DNA from: Oscillospiraceae bacterium | GTDB lineage: Bacteria > Bacillota > Clostridia > Oscillospirales > Ruminococcaceae | Length of the DNA: 10,487 nucleotides | Direction of reading: 5' to 3' | Assembly (NCBI GenBank): GCA_017394565.1 | Contig: JAFPXW010000355.1 | Location: 1-10,487, forward strand | Shown here: positions 1 through 6,722 of the stretch, piece by piece | Numbering within the stretch: position 1 is the first letter of the stretch | How the letters are laid out: every line of letters begins with the position of its first letter | Position numbers and translations under genes: made by a program | The notes under the pieces: generated by a model | Seen by the model: the letters and a program-made list of their open reading frames with translations, nothing else | Database searches by the model: none | Told to the model about the DNA's origin: nothing

Positions 1-156
1 GAGGTTTCCGGTATCAAGGATATCAGAACCAAGTCCCTGCGTTCCAACAATCCGTGCAATGTAGTTCGCGCTACCATCGCTGGTCTGACCGGCTGCACCA
101 CCGCTGACGAAGTTGCTGCTAAGCGCGGCAAGTCCGTCAAGGAAATCCTGGGCTAA
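1..156 (+). CDS. rpsE: 30S ribosomal protein S5, C-terminal part (5' end outside window)
   Basis: Only the last 51 codons are present, open from base 1 and ending at TAA 154-156. The peptide reads EVSGIKDIRTKSLRSNNPCN followed by VVRATIAGLTGC, which matches the C-terminal domain of S5, where 'GV.DI.TKSLGSNNP.N.VRAT..GL' is typical. S5 is usually about 165-170 residues, so roughly 70% lies to the left of the window. S5 sits in the 30S body near S4 and S8 and takes part in decoding accuracy. Its position just before rpmD and rplO is the standard spc-operon order, which supports the call. GGAGG for the next gene starts right at its stop codon. Confidence 0.95.
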   Translation, partial: EVSGIKDIRTKSLRSNNPCNVVRATIAGLTGCTTADEVAAKRGKSVKEILG

Positions 157-170
157 GGAGGACATACACG

Positions 171-344
171 ATGAAGAAGATCACACTCGTAAAGAGCCTC
201 ATCGGCTGCAAGAAGGACCAGATCGCTACCGCTGCGGCTCTCGGTCTCAAGAAGATCGGCGATGTAACAACTCAGCCCGATAATCCCTGCACACAGGGTA
301 AGATCCAGAAGATCACTCACCTCATTAAGGTAGAAGAAGCATAA
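171..344 (+). CDS. rpmD: 50S ribosomal protein L30
   Basis: A 57-residue protein, MKKITLVKSLIGCKKDQIAT at the N-terminus, of the usual bacterial L30 length. It keeps the family core: a beta strand 'KITLVKSLIG', a KKDQ turn, 'ALGLKKIGD', and a C-terminal 'KIQKITHLIKVEE' strand. L30 is a small protein of the large subunit without an essential catalytic role. The start ATG at 171 has GGAGG at 157-161, 9 bases upstream and touching the rpsE stop, so the two genes are probably translationally linked. A Cys (residue 13) stands where many homologues have an Arg or other polar residue after 'IG'. The gene lies between rpsE and rplO, as expected in the spc operon. Confidence 0.96.
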   Translation: MKKITLVKSLIGCKKDQIATAAALGLKKIGDVTTQPDNPCTQGKIQKITHLIKVEEA

Positions 345-363
345 AATAAGGAGGTGCAACACA

Positions 364-804
364 ATGCAGATTCATGAACTCGTACCGGCTCCGGATTCCA
401 ATAAGGCTTCCAAGCGCATCGGTCGTGGCCATGGCTCCGGTCAGGGCAAGACTGCTGGTAAGGGACACAAGGGCCAGAAGGCTCGTTCCGGCGGCGGCGT
501 TAGAATCGGTTTTGAAGGCGGCCAGATGCCGCTGGCAAGAAGAATCCCGAAGCGTGGATTCAATAACATCTTTGCAGCACAGTACGCAACTGTTAACGTA
601 AGTGACCTCAACAAGTTCACTGACGGTACTGTTGTAGATACCGAGCTGCTCGTAGCGTCCGGTCTGATCAAGAAGGTTTATGACGGCGTGAAAGTTCTCG
701 GCGATGGCGAGCTGAACTCCAAGCTGACCGTAAAGGCAGCAAAGTTCACCAAGTCCGCTGCTGAGAAGATTGAGAAGGCAGGCGGGAAAGCTGAGGTGAT
801 CTGA
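364..804 (+). CDS. rplO: 50S ribosomal protein L15
   Basis: A 146-residue protein, the normal length for L15. The first 45 residues form the glycine- and lysine-rich extension (SKRIGRGHGSGQGKTAGKGH) that threads into 23S rRNA. It is followed by the conserved GFEGGQMPLARRIPKRGF at residues 49-66, and a compact C-terminal domain ending VKAAKFTKSAAEKIEKAGGK. L15 is a late-assembly protein of the large subunit. The start ATG has AAGGAGGTG at 348-356, a near-perfect Shine-Dalgarno. The last codons of the gene also contain the ribosome binding site of secY (GAGGTGATC at 793-801), so rplO translation passes directly over the secY initiation region. Confidence 0.98.
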   Translation: MQIHELVPAPDSNKASKRIGRGHGSGQGKTAGKGHKGQKARSGGGVRIGFEGGQMPLARRIPKRGFNNIFAAQYATVNVSDLNKFTDGTVVDTELLVASGLIKKVYDGVKVLGDGELNSKLTVKAAKFTKSAAEKIEKAGGKAEVI

Positions 805-808
805 GTTG
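793..808 (+). promoter_or_regulatory. secY ribosome binding site and TTG start
   Basis: GAGGTGATC at 793-801 is complementary to the 3' end of 16S rRNA over nine bases and lies inside the rplO reading frame. The only start that fits the SecY N-terminus is TTG at 806, one base after the rplO TGA (802-804). No in-frame ATG lies between the binding site and conserved sequence. The geometry suggests coupling of secY to rplO translation. Confidence 0.8.
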
Positions 809-2143
809 TTTCAGACACTGAAGAACGCTTGGAGTGTGCCGGAGATCCGTAAAAAGTTCATCTATACACTCATCATGATCATCATCTTCAGAATCGGTTC
901 GGCTGTTACCGTGCCGTTTCTGGATCTGGCAAGCGTACAGAGCTGGGTAAGTGAGAATGCGACAAACGGTAACTTCCTGGAGTACCTCAACATCCTCACC
1001 GGTGGTGCGCTTTCCAAAGCAACCATTTTCTCCCTGTCCATCACACCTTATATTAATGCGTCCATCATCATTCAGCTCCTCACCTATGCATTGCCTCCGC
1101 TGGAGCGCTTGCAGGAGGAGGGCGAAGAAGGCCGGAAGGTCATCAATAAGATCATGGCGTATGTGGCACTCGGACTTGCTATCTTCATGTCCATCGCTTA
1201 TTACTTCACGATGAAGAACAGCATGGGCGCTGTCAAGTACACAACCGGTGCTTATGGCTGGTTCGCAGCGATCGTTATCATCGCGTGCTTCGCAGCCGGC
1301 GCATCGTTCGTCGTCTGGATGGGTAACCGCATCAGCGAAAAGGGTATCGGCAACGGCGTTTCTATGATCCTCTTTGCCGGTATTCTGGCGCGTTTCCCCA
1401 CCGATGTCGGCACTCTGATCGAACTGACCAAGATGCAGGCTTCCACCTACTTCTGGGTAACCCTCGCTGTCCTGATCGTGTTCGTTCTGATGATCGGATT
1501 TATCGTTTTCATGAACGAGTCCGAGCGCAGAATCCCGATCCAGTACGCGAAGCGCGTGGTCGGCAGAAAGCAGTTCGGCGGTCAGAATACACACATTCCG
1601 ATCAAGGTTTGTATGTCCGGCGTTATGCCGATCATCTTTGCAATGGCATTCATGTCCCTCCCGTCTACGCTGAGCCTGTTCATCAAGCCGGCGGAAACAC
1701 TGGAGCTTGCAAAGGAGAACGGCTTCTGGTCAACATTCTATTTCCACTTTATCAACTTTTTCAGAACAACAAGCTGGGGCTATGCGGTGCTCTACCTCGT
1801 GCTGATCGTTGCGTTCAACTACTTCTACGTTTCGATGCAGTATAACCCGGTCGAGATCGCAAACGGTCTGCGTCAGAACAATGGCGCCATTCCGGGTATC
1901 CGCCCTGGTAAGCCGACATCCGATTACCTCCAGAAGGTGCTGTCCAAGATCACTCTGGTAGGTGCGATTTTCCTCGGCATCATCGCAATTTTCCCGATCA
2001 TCGTGACATGGATCGATCCCAAGCTGCAGTCGCTGTCTATGGGCGGTACTTCCATCCTGATCGTGGTCAGCGTGGCCCTGGAAACAGCAAGAACACTGGA
2101 ATCCCAGCTGATGATGCGTCATCACAAGGGCTTCTTAGGATAA
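806..2143 (+). CDS. secY: Protein translocase subunit SecY
   Basis: The membrane channel of the Sec translocon, working with SecE, SecG and the SecA motor to export or insert proteins. The protein is 445 residues, within the family range of about 420-450. About ten hydrophobic segments can be seen (roughly 17-37, 72-95, 114-134, 150-170, 183-205, 215-235, 269-290, 326-345, 380-402, 413-430). The conserved TM2 stretch GGALSKATIFSLSITPYINA begins at residue 66. The second signature RISEKGIGNGVSMIL is at 175-189. The cytoplasmic loop NPVEIANGLRQNNGAIPGIR at 347-366 is the conserved C5 segment that contacts SecA and the ribosome. Translation starts at TTG 806, supported by GAGGTGATC at 793. secY followed by adk is the classic spc-operon order in Firmicutes. 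Confidence 0.98.
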   Translation: MFQTLKNAWSVPEIRKKFIYTLIMIIIFRIGSAVTVPFLDLASVQSWVSENATNGNFLEYLNILTGGALSKATIFSLSITPYINASIIIQLLTYALPPLERLQEEGEEGRKVINKIMAYVALGLAIFMSIAYYFTMKNSMGAVKYTTGAYGWFAAIVIIACFAAGASFVVWMGNRISEKGIGNGVSMILFAGILARFPTDVGTLIELTKMQASTYFWVTLAVLIVFVLMIGFIVFMNESERRIPIQYAKRVVGRKQFGGQNTHIPIKVCMSGVMPIIFAMAFMSLPSTLSLFIKPAETLELAKENGFWSTFYFHFINFFRTTSWGYAVLYLVLIVAFNYFYVSMQYNPVEIANGLRQNNGAIPGIRPGKPTSDYLQKVLSKITLVGAIFLGIIAIFPIIVTWIDPKLQSLSMGGTSILIVVSVALETARTLESQLMMRHHKGFLG

Positions 2144-2155
2144 GGAGGGGCAAGT

Positions 2156-2794
2156 ATGAATTTGATTTTACTCGGTGCGCCCGGCGCTGGCAAGGGCACA
2201 CAGGCTGAGGCCATCTCTGAAACTCTGGGAATCCCCCAGATCTCTACCGGCAATATGCTGCGCGAGGCTGTCAAGAACGGCACAGAGTACGGTCTGAAAG
2301 CTAAGGCTGTCATGGAAGCAGGCGGTCTGGTATCTGACGACATCGTGATCGGGATCCTCAAGGATCGCATCGCGCAGCCGGATGCACAGAAGGGCTTCAT
2401 CCTCGACGGCTTCCCGAGAACTGTTCCGCAGGCTGAGGCGCTCGACAAGATGGGCGTCCGGATCGACAAGGTCATTGAGATCTTCGTTCCCGATGAGACC
2501 ATCAAGCAGAGAGTTTCCGGCAGACGCGTCTGCGAGGGCTGCGGTGCAACTTATCATATCGAATACAAGCCTTCCAAGACCGAGGGCGTGTGCGATAAGT
2601 GCGGTGCAAAGACGATCATCCGTAAGGACGACCAGCCTGAGACCGTTATCTCCCGTCTGGAAACCTACCACGAAACCACTGAGCCGATCAAGGCTTATTA
2701 CGAAAAACAGGGCAAGCTCGAAACTGTCATCGGACAGGAAGAGGTTGCCGATACCAAGCGTCTGACTCTGAAAGCAGTAGGAGTGGAAGGCTAA
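2156..2794 (+). CDS. adk: Adenylate kinase, zinc-binding LID type
   Basis: Catalyses ATP + AMP = 2 ADP in the cytoplasm. The protein is 212 residues, the long-form size. The P-loop GAPGAGKGT is at residues 7-15, the AMP-binding STGNMLR at 30-36, and the catalytic-core DGFPRT at 84-89. The LID domain carries four cysteines as CxxC...CxxC (C126, C129, C146, C149), the pattern of the structural zinc site found in Gram-positive adenylate kinases. The ATG at 2156 has AAGGAGGGG at 2142-2150, overlapping the secY stop. The stop TAA overlaps the map start by one base (TAATG at 2792-2796), so map is likely translated by re-initiation. It follows secY as in Bacillus. Confidence 0.98.
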   Translation: MNLILLGAPGAGKGTQAEAISETLGIPQISTGNMLREAVKNGTEYGLKAKAVMEAGGLVSDDIVIGILKDRIAQPDAQKGFILDGFPRTVPQAEALDKMGVRIDKVIEIFVPDETIKQRVSGRRVCEGCGATYHIEYKPSKTEGVCDKCGAKTIIRKDDQPETVISRLETYHETTEPIKAYYEKQGKLETVIGQEEVADTKRLTLKAVGVEG

Positions 2795-3561
2795 TGAGTA
2801 TCACGATTAAATCGAAAACAGATCTCGAAAAGATGCGTGTCGCCGGCAGGATTGCCGGTAACGCAAGGGATCTGGCTGGCAGATCACTTGAACCGGGCAT
2901 GACGACCAAGGATATCGACAAGATCATCCACGATTATATCGTCGGTCAGGGTGCGGTGCCGTCCTTCCTCGGATACGGGGGATTTCCGGGCAGCGCCTGC
3001 ATTTCGGTGAATGACGAAGTCATCCACGGCATCCCCGGCTCCCGCAAGATCAAAACCGGCGACATCGTCAGCATTGACGTTGGTGCCTACATCGATGGCT
3101 TCCACGGTGACACCTGCGCGACCTTCCCGGTCGGCAAGATCTCTGAGGAGGCACAGGCACTTCTGGATGTCACAAAGGCTTCTCTCTATGAGGGCATCGC
3201 AAAGGCTGTGGCCGGCGCACGACTCGAAGAAGTCTGCGGCGCTGTAGAACAGTACTGCGCATCCAGAGGTTACGGTATCGTCCGCGAATACTGCGGTCAC
3301 GGGATCGGCAGACACCTGCACGAATCTCCGGAGGTACCGAACTACGTTCAGCGCGGTTCCAAGGATATGCATATCAAGCTTCAGCAGGGTATGTGCATCT
3401 GCATCGAGCCGATGATCAACGTCAAGGGGGATGCGATCCGCGTTTGCAAGGACGGATGGACAGTCAGAACCAAGAGCGGTTCTCTCTCTGCTCATTTTGA
3501 ACACGCGATCGCGATCACATCGTCTGGTCCGGTCATTCTGACTGAGTCGGAGCTTGACTGA
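2794..3561 (+). CDS. map: Methionine aminopeptidase, type I
   Basis: Removes the initiator methionine from nascent proteins. The protein is 255 residues, typical of type Ia without an N-terminal extension. The five metal ligands of the pita-bread fold are visible: D95 (SIDVG), D106 (GDTCA), H169 (CGHGIG), E205 (IEPM) and E236 (HFEHA). The substrate-contact His is H78 in NDEVIHGIP. The start ATG shares its A with the adk stop codon. The stop TGA shares its last base with the ATG of the next gene (TGATG at 3559-3563). There is no separate good Shine-Dalgarno just upstream of 2794 apart from 'GTAGGAGTGGAAGG' inside adk, so coupling to adk is likely. Confidence 0.98.
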   Translation: MSITIKSKTDLEKMRVAGRIAGNARDLAGRSLEPGMTTKDIDKIIHDYIVGQGAVPSFLGYGGFPGSACISVNDEVIHGIPGSRKIKTGDIVSIDVGAYIDGFHGDTCATFPVGKISEEAQALLDVTKASLYEGIAKAVAGARLEEVCGAVEQYCASRGYGIVREYCGHGIGRHLHESPEVPNYVQRGSKDMHIKLQQGMCICIEPMINVKGDAIRVCKDGWTVRTKSGSLSAHFEHAIAITSSGPVILTESELD

Positions 3562-3809
3562 TGCAGCTGCAAAAAGGTATGGTGGTTCGCGCCATCGCCG
3601 GCAAGGAGATGGATCACTTCTATGTGATCACTGACCTCGATGCGCGTTTCGCGTTCATCGCCGACGGAAAGCACCGTCCACTCGACCGGCCAAAGCGCAA
3701 GAATGTCCGCCACCTCCGCGCGACCAGCACCGTCTGGGACATCGGAGATATGACGGATCGGGCGCTGCGCCGCAGTCTGCAAGAGTTCTCAGCCAAGGGA
3801 GGTTATTGA
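3561..3809 (+). CDS. KOW-domain RNA-binding protein (L14e-like), map-infA linker gene
   Basis: An 82-residue basic protein starting MQLQKGMVVRAIAGKEMDHF. The N-terminal 'KGMVVRAIAGKEMDHFYVITD' has the KOW pattern (hydrophobic strand, invariant Gly, then a strand), seen in ribosomal proteins L24, L14e and L27e and in NusG. The middle part, DRPKRKNVRHL, is strongly basic and suits RNA binding. Genes of this kind, annotated as KOW-domain or L14e-like proteins, are common between map and infA in clostridia. Their exact role is not established. The gene starts on the last base of the map stop codon. Its final codons (aag gga ggt) double as the infA ribosome binding site AAGGAGGT at 3795-3802. Confidence 0.85.
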   Translation: MQLQKGMVVRAIAGKEMDHFYVITDLDARFAFIADGKHRPLDRPKRKNVRHLRATSTVWDIGDMTDRALRRSLQEFSAKGGY

Positions 3810-3810
3810 T

Positions 3811-4029
3811 TTGGCAAAAGAAGATTTGATTGAAGTTGAGGGTGTCGTTGTTGAGGCACTGCCGAACGCGAACTTCCGCGTAGAGCTTCCGAACAAGCAC
3901 ATGATCCTCGCTCACGTTTCCGGCAAGCTGCGTATGAATTACATCCGCATCGTGCCCGGTGATAAGGTGAAGATCGAAATGTCACCCTATGATCTGACCA
4001 AGGGCCGCATTACTTGGCGTGCTAAGTAA
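3811..4029 (+). CDS. infA: Translation initiation factor IF-1
   Basis: A 72-residue protein, exactly the family length, forming a single OB fold that occupies the 30S A site during initiation. The sequence [20 protein letters not shown] and the later '[21 protein letters not shown]' (residues 50-70) are near-canonical. The start is TTG at 3811, because no in-frame ATG precedes the conserved [10 protein letters not shown]. It is preceded by AAGGAGGT at 3795-3802, which lies within the end of the KOW gene, and the KOW stop TGA (3807-3809) is one base away. The infA-rpmJ-rpsM order links the spc and alpha operons, as in other Firmicutes. Confidence 0.98.
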
Positions 4030-4055
4030 GACGGCTACACAAGGAGGTATATTCC

Positions 4056-4169
4056 ATGAAAGTAAGACCTTCGGTTAAACCGATTTGCGAAAAGTGCAAG
4101 GTCATCAAGCGCAAGGGTAAAGTCATGGTTATCTGTGAGAATCCCAAGCACAAGCAGCGTCAGGGCTAA
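4056..4169 (+). CDS. rpmJ: 50S ribosomal protein L36, zinc-ribbon (C+) form
   Basis: A 37-residue protein, too short for most gene callers, starting [20 protein letters not shown]. It carries the full zinc-ribbon set C11, C14, C27 and H32 (CxxC...C...H), so it is the zinc-binding form of L36 rather than the Cys-free paralogue that zinc-limited cells use. L36 is the smallest large-subunit protein. The ATG at 4056 has AAGGAGGT at 4041-4048. TAA is at 4167-4169. It lies between infA and rpsM in the expected order. Confidence 0.98.
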
Positions 4170-4200
4170 TCCCTGAACAATTTGGAGGTGAATTTCATCA

Positions 4201-4569
4201 ATGGCAAGAATTTCAGGTGTTGACCTTCCCAAGGATAAGAGAGTCGAGATCGGCCTGACCTATATCTTCGGCATCGGCCGTCCGACCGCTGATAAGATCC
4301 TCGCCGCTACCGGCATCAATCCGGATACCAGAGTCAAGGATCTGACAGAGCAGGACGTAGCAAAGCTGCGTGACTACATCGACGCTAACCTGACTGTTGA
4401 GGGTGATCTCCGCCGTGAGGTAGCTCTGAACATCAAGCGTCTGGTCGAGATCGGCTGCTACAGAGGCATTCGTCACAGAAAGGGCCTGCCGGTAAGAGGC
4501 CAGCGTACCAAGACCAATGCAAGAACCCGCAAGGGTCCGGCTAAGACCATCGCTAACAAGAAGAAGTAA
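4201..4569 (+). CDS. rpsM: 30S ribosomal protein S13
   Basis: A 122-residue protein of the 30S head that contacts the P-site tRNA and forms bridges to the large subunit. The N-terminal MARISGVDLPKDKRVEIGLT and the helix-hairpin-helix 'YIFGIGRPTADKIL' (21-34) are typical. The family signature runs from about residue 87 to 113, including GIRHRKGLPVRGQRTKTNAR (89-108). The tail is very basic. ATG at 4201 is preceded by TTGGAGGTGAA around 4182-4192. In E. coli S4 represses the alpha operon through a pseudoknot before rpsM. The gap here is only 31 bases, so I see no room for such a structure. Confidence 0.98.
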   Translation: MARISGVDLPKDKRVEIGLTYIFGIGRPTADKILAATGINPDTRVKDLTEQDVAKLRDYIDANLTVEGDLRREVALNIKRLVEIGCYRGIRHRKGLPVRGQRTKTNARTRKGPAKTIANKKK

Positions 4570-4584
4570 GGAGGGCGATTTCTT

Positions 4585-4989
4585 TTGGCACAGCAGAAGG
4601 GTAAAAAGGTGACCACTGTACGCCGTCGCAGAGAGCGTAAGAACATCGAGAGCGGTGCAGTGCATATCCAGTCCACATTCAATAATACCATCGTGACCAT
4701 CACCGATACACAGGGCAATGCCATTTCCTGGGCATCCGCAGGCGGTCTTGGCTTCCGTGGTTCCAGAAAGTCTACTCCGTTTGCAGCACAGACTGCTGCA
4801 GAGACCGCTGCAAAGGCAGCTATGGAGCATGGCCTGAAGACTGTTGAAGTTTATGTTAAGGGCCCGGGTTCCGGCCGTGAGGCAGCCATCCGCGCACTTC
4901 AGACCGTAGGTCTTGAGGTTCGCATGATCAAGGATGTCACCCCGATTCCGCACAATGGTTGCCGTCCGCCTAAGAGACGCCGCGTCTAA
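4585..4989 (+). CDS. rpsK: 30S ribosomal protein S11
   Basis: A 134-residue protein, usual for S11, located on the platform of the 30S subunit where it contacts the E-site region. It has the basic N-terminus VTTVRRRRERKNIESGAVHI, the core 'STFNNTIVTITDTQGNAISW' (30-49), the GFRGSRKSTPFAAQ segment (56-69), and the C-terminal signature around residues 112-134 (DVTPIPHNGCRPPKRRR). The start is TTG at 4585, the only start that agrees with the family N-terminus. AAGGAGGG at 4568-4575 overlaps the rpsM stop and serves as its binding site. This is the third TTG start in the block. Confidence 0.98.
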   Translation: MAQQKGKKVTTVRRRRERKNIESGAVHIQSTFNNTIVTITDTQGNAISWASAGGLGFRGSRKSTPFAAQTAAETAAKAAMEHGLKTVEVYVKGPGSGREAAIRALQTVGLEVRMIKDVTPIPHNGCRPPKRRRV

Positions 4990-5007
4990 TTTGGAGGTAC
5001 ATGAATT

Positions 5008-5607
5008 ATGGCAGTAAATAAGGATCCGATTCTGAAGAGATGCAGATACCTCGGTATTTCTCCGATGGTTATGGGCATCAACAAGAAGTCCAACCGCTTT
5101 GAGAAGGCAGGCCCGAACCGTAAGAAGGTTTCTGAATATGGTATGCAGCTCAAGGAGAAGCAGAAGCTCAAGTTCATCTATGGCATGATGGAGACTCCGT
5201 TCCGCCACTACTTCGAGCTTGCTGAAAAGATGGAAGGCAAGGCCGGTGATAACCTCATCACTCTGCTCGAGTCCCGTCTGGACAATGTCGCTTACCGTGC
5301 AGGCTACGCTCTGACTCGCCGTGAGGCAAGACAGCTCGTTGGTCATGGCCATTTCACTGTAAACGGCAAGAAGGTAGACATCCCGTCCTATCGCGTATCT
5401 GTAGGTGATGTGATCGCCGTGAAGGAGAAGAGCAGAACCAGCGCGAAGTTCAAGGATGTTGTAGAGCAGACCAACGGCAGAACCACTCCGCTGTGGCTCG
5501 ATGTCAACAAGGATGCGTTCTCCGCAACCGTAAACAGACTGCCGAATCCGACAGATATTGACTACGAGGCAGAAACTCACCTGATCGTCGAGCTGTACTC
5601 CAAGTAA
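5008..5607 (+). CDS. rpsD: 30S ribosomal protein S4, zinc-free type
   Basis: A primary 16S rRNA-binding protein of 199 residues. The N-terminus MAVNKDPILKRCRYLGISPM has only one cysteine and lacks the CxxC...C zinc knuckle of C+ S4 proteins, so it is the zinc-free form. The S4 RNA-binding domain starts near residue 87 (LLESRLDNVAYRAGYALTRR), continuing through EARQLVGHGHFTVNGKKVDI. ATG at 5008 is preceded by TTGGAGGT at 4991-4998. An ATG at 5001 is out of frame and stops after six codons. S4 commonly autoregulates its own operon; a possible RNA target, the stem at 5610-5665, lies downstream of it and ahead of rpoA. Confidence 0.97.
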   Translation: MAVNKDPILKRCRYLGISPMVMGINKKSNRFEKAGPNRKKVSEYGMQLKEKQKLKFIYGMMETPFRHYFELAEKMEGKAGDNLITLLESRLDNVAYRAGYALTRREARQLVGHGHFTVNGKKVDIPSYRVSVGDVIAVKEKSRTSAKFKDVVEQTNGRTTPLWLDVNKDAFSATVNRLPNPTDIDYEAETHLIVELYSK

Positions 5608-5609
5608 TC

Positions 5610-5665
5610 CGTAATTGCTTGCGGCCACACACATATCCGATTGTTCTAAATCAAAAGTAATTACG
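5610..5665 (+). other. RNA stem in the rpsD-rpoA intergenic region
   Basis: CGTAATTGCTT at 5610-5620 can pair with AAGTAATTACG at 5655-5665 over 11 positions, ten Watson-Crick and one G-U. It encloses a 34-base loop. The right arm ends four bases before the rpoA binding site AGGAGGG (5670-5676). No T-run follows, so it is not an intrinsic terminator. It could be a leader that sets rpoA translation, an mRNA processing site, or chance. The gap of 74 bases is the second longest in the ribosomal block. Confidence 0.45.
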
Positions 5666-5681
5666 AAATAGGAGGGTTTAT

Positions 5682-6638
5682 ATGCTTGAAAAAATTGAGA
5701 AGCCGGAAATTGTTCCCGAAGATCTGAGACCGGACGGAAAGTATGGCAAATTCGTCCTTTCCCCGCTTGAGCGCGGCTATGGCACAACCCTTGGTAACAG
5801 CCTCAGACGTGTACTTCTCTCCTCCATTCCGGGCGTGGCAGTCAATTTTGTAAAGATTGACTGCGTGCATCATGAGCTGTCCACCATTCCGGGTGTCAAG
5901 GAAGATGTCACCGAGATCATTCTGAGCCTCAAGGGCCTGACTGCCAAGCTCTACGGCGAAGGCCCCAAGACGCTTCTGATCGATGCCGAGGGCGAGTGCG
6001 AGGTCACTGCCGGCGATATCGAAGCAGACTCCGAAGTCACCATTCTGAACCCTGGTATGCACATCGCTACCCTGGGCAAGGATGCAAAGCTTCATATGGA
6101 AATTACCATTGACCGCGGCAGAGGCTATGTATCTGCTGAGCGCAACAAGCAGCAGACCGCTGATATCCCGATCGATGTAATTGCCGTAGACAGCATTTAT
6201 ACTCCTGTTTTAAAGGTGAACTATACTGTAGAGAATACTCGTCTCGGACAGGTCACCGACTATGACAAGCTGACCATGGAGGTATGGACCGATGGTACCA
6301 TCTCCGCCAAGGAAGCACTGTCACAGGCAGCCAATCTCCTCAACGAGCACCTGAAGCTCTTCGTTGATCTTTCTGACGAAGCTTGCATTCCCGAGGTCCT
6401 TGTAGAAAAGGATGATAAGGGCAAGGAAAAGATCCTTGAGATGACCATTGAGGAACTTGACTTGTCGGTACGTTCCTTCAATTGCCTGAAGCGTGCCGGC
6501 ATCAATACCGTTGACGATTTGATCAACAAGTCCGAGGAAGAAATGATGAAGGTGCGTAACCTCGGCAAGAAGTCCTTCGATGAGGTAAAGGAAAAGCTCC
6601 AGTCTCTGGGGTTTGACCTCTCTTCCGAGGAAGACTGA
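5682..6638 (+). CDS. rpoA: DNA-directed RNA polymerase subunit alpha
   Basis: A 318-residue protein, the usual size. The N-terminal domain (about 1-232) that dimerises and seeds assembly of the polymerase is intact, with 'LSPLERGYGTTLGNSLRRVL' at residues 26-45 and the dimer-forming NEHLKLFVDLS near 221-231. A charged linker (EKDDKGKEK, 242-250) leads to the C-terminal domain. There, ELDLSVRSFNCLKRAGINTV (258-277) and NLGKKSFDEVKEKL (293-306) form the DNA- and activator-binding surface. R264 corresponds to the UP-element contact R265 of E. coli. ATG at 5682 is preceded by AGGAGGG at 5670-5676. rpsD-rpoA-rplQ is the conserved alpha-operon end. Confidence 0.99.
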   Translation: MLEKIEKPEIVPEDLRPDGKYGKFVLSPLERGYGTTLGNSLRRVLLSSIPGVAVNFVKIDCVHHELSTIPGVKEDVTEIILSLKGLTAKLYGEGPKTLLIDAEGECEVTAGDIEADSEVTILNPGMHIATLGKDAKLHMEITIDRGRGYVSAERNKQQTADIPIDVIAVDSIYTPVLKVNYTVENTRLGQVTDYDKLTMEVWTDGTISAKEALSQAANLLNEHLKLFVDLSDEACIPEVLVEKDDKGKEKILEMTIEELDLSVRSFNCLKRAGINTVDDLINKSEEEMMKVRNLGKKSFDEVKEKLQSLGFDLSSEED

Positions 6639-6662
6639 CGCACTTTGATAAGACTTTACCCG

Positions 6663-6692
6663 ATGGGCTCCCCCTCAGGGGGGAACACCCAT
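6663..6692 (+). other. Two-part RNA hairpin in the rpoA-rplQ intergenic region
   Basis: ATGGG (6663-6667) pairs with CCCAT (6688-6692), and TCCCCC (6669-6674) pairs with GGGGGA (6679-6684). This gives 11 G/C-rich base pairs around a small 1x3 internal loop and a four-base TCAG loop. The next bases, 'tcaagactttg', are not a T-run, so this should not terminate transcription efficiently. It sits 14 bases before the rplQ binding site AAAGGAGTG. A processing site, stability element or rplQ translational control are possible. The hairpin is flanked by the direct repeat AAGACTTT (6650-6657 and 6695-6702). Confidence 0.6.
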
Positions 6693-6722
6693 TCAAGACT
6701 TTGAGAAAAGGAGTGAATCGTA

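Noticed and set aside
746..1594. A 282-codon minus-strand frame opposite secY.
   Set aside because: It is the antisense shadow of secY, rich in Asp, His and Arg with no domain pattern.
4170..4200. An S4-binding pseudoknot before rpsM, as in the E. coli alpha operon.
   Set aside because: The gap is only 31 bases and mostly taken by the binding site; no stem could be found.
5641..5668. A possible promoter before rpoA: TTGTTC, 16 bases, TACGAA.
   Set aside because: Both boxes are poor and the -10 lacks the key final T; the score is near what random AT-rich sequence gives.
4213..5787. A 524-codon open frame on the minus strand opposite rpsM, rpsK, rpsD and the start of rpoA.
   Set aside because: It runs antisense to four certain genes and resembles no protein family. 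Length is explained by codon bias of the ribosomal genes, which removes stops from that frame.
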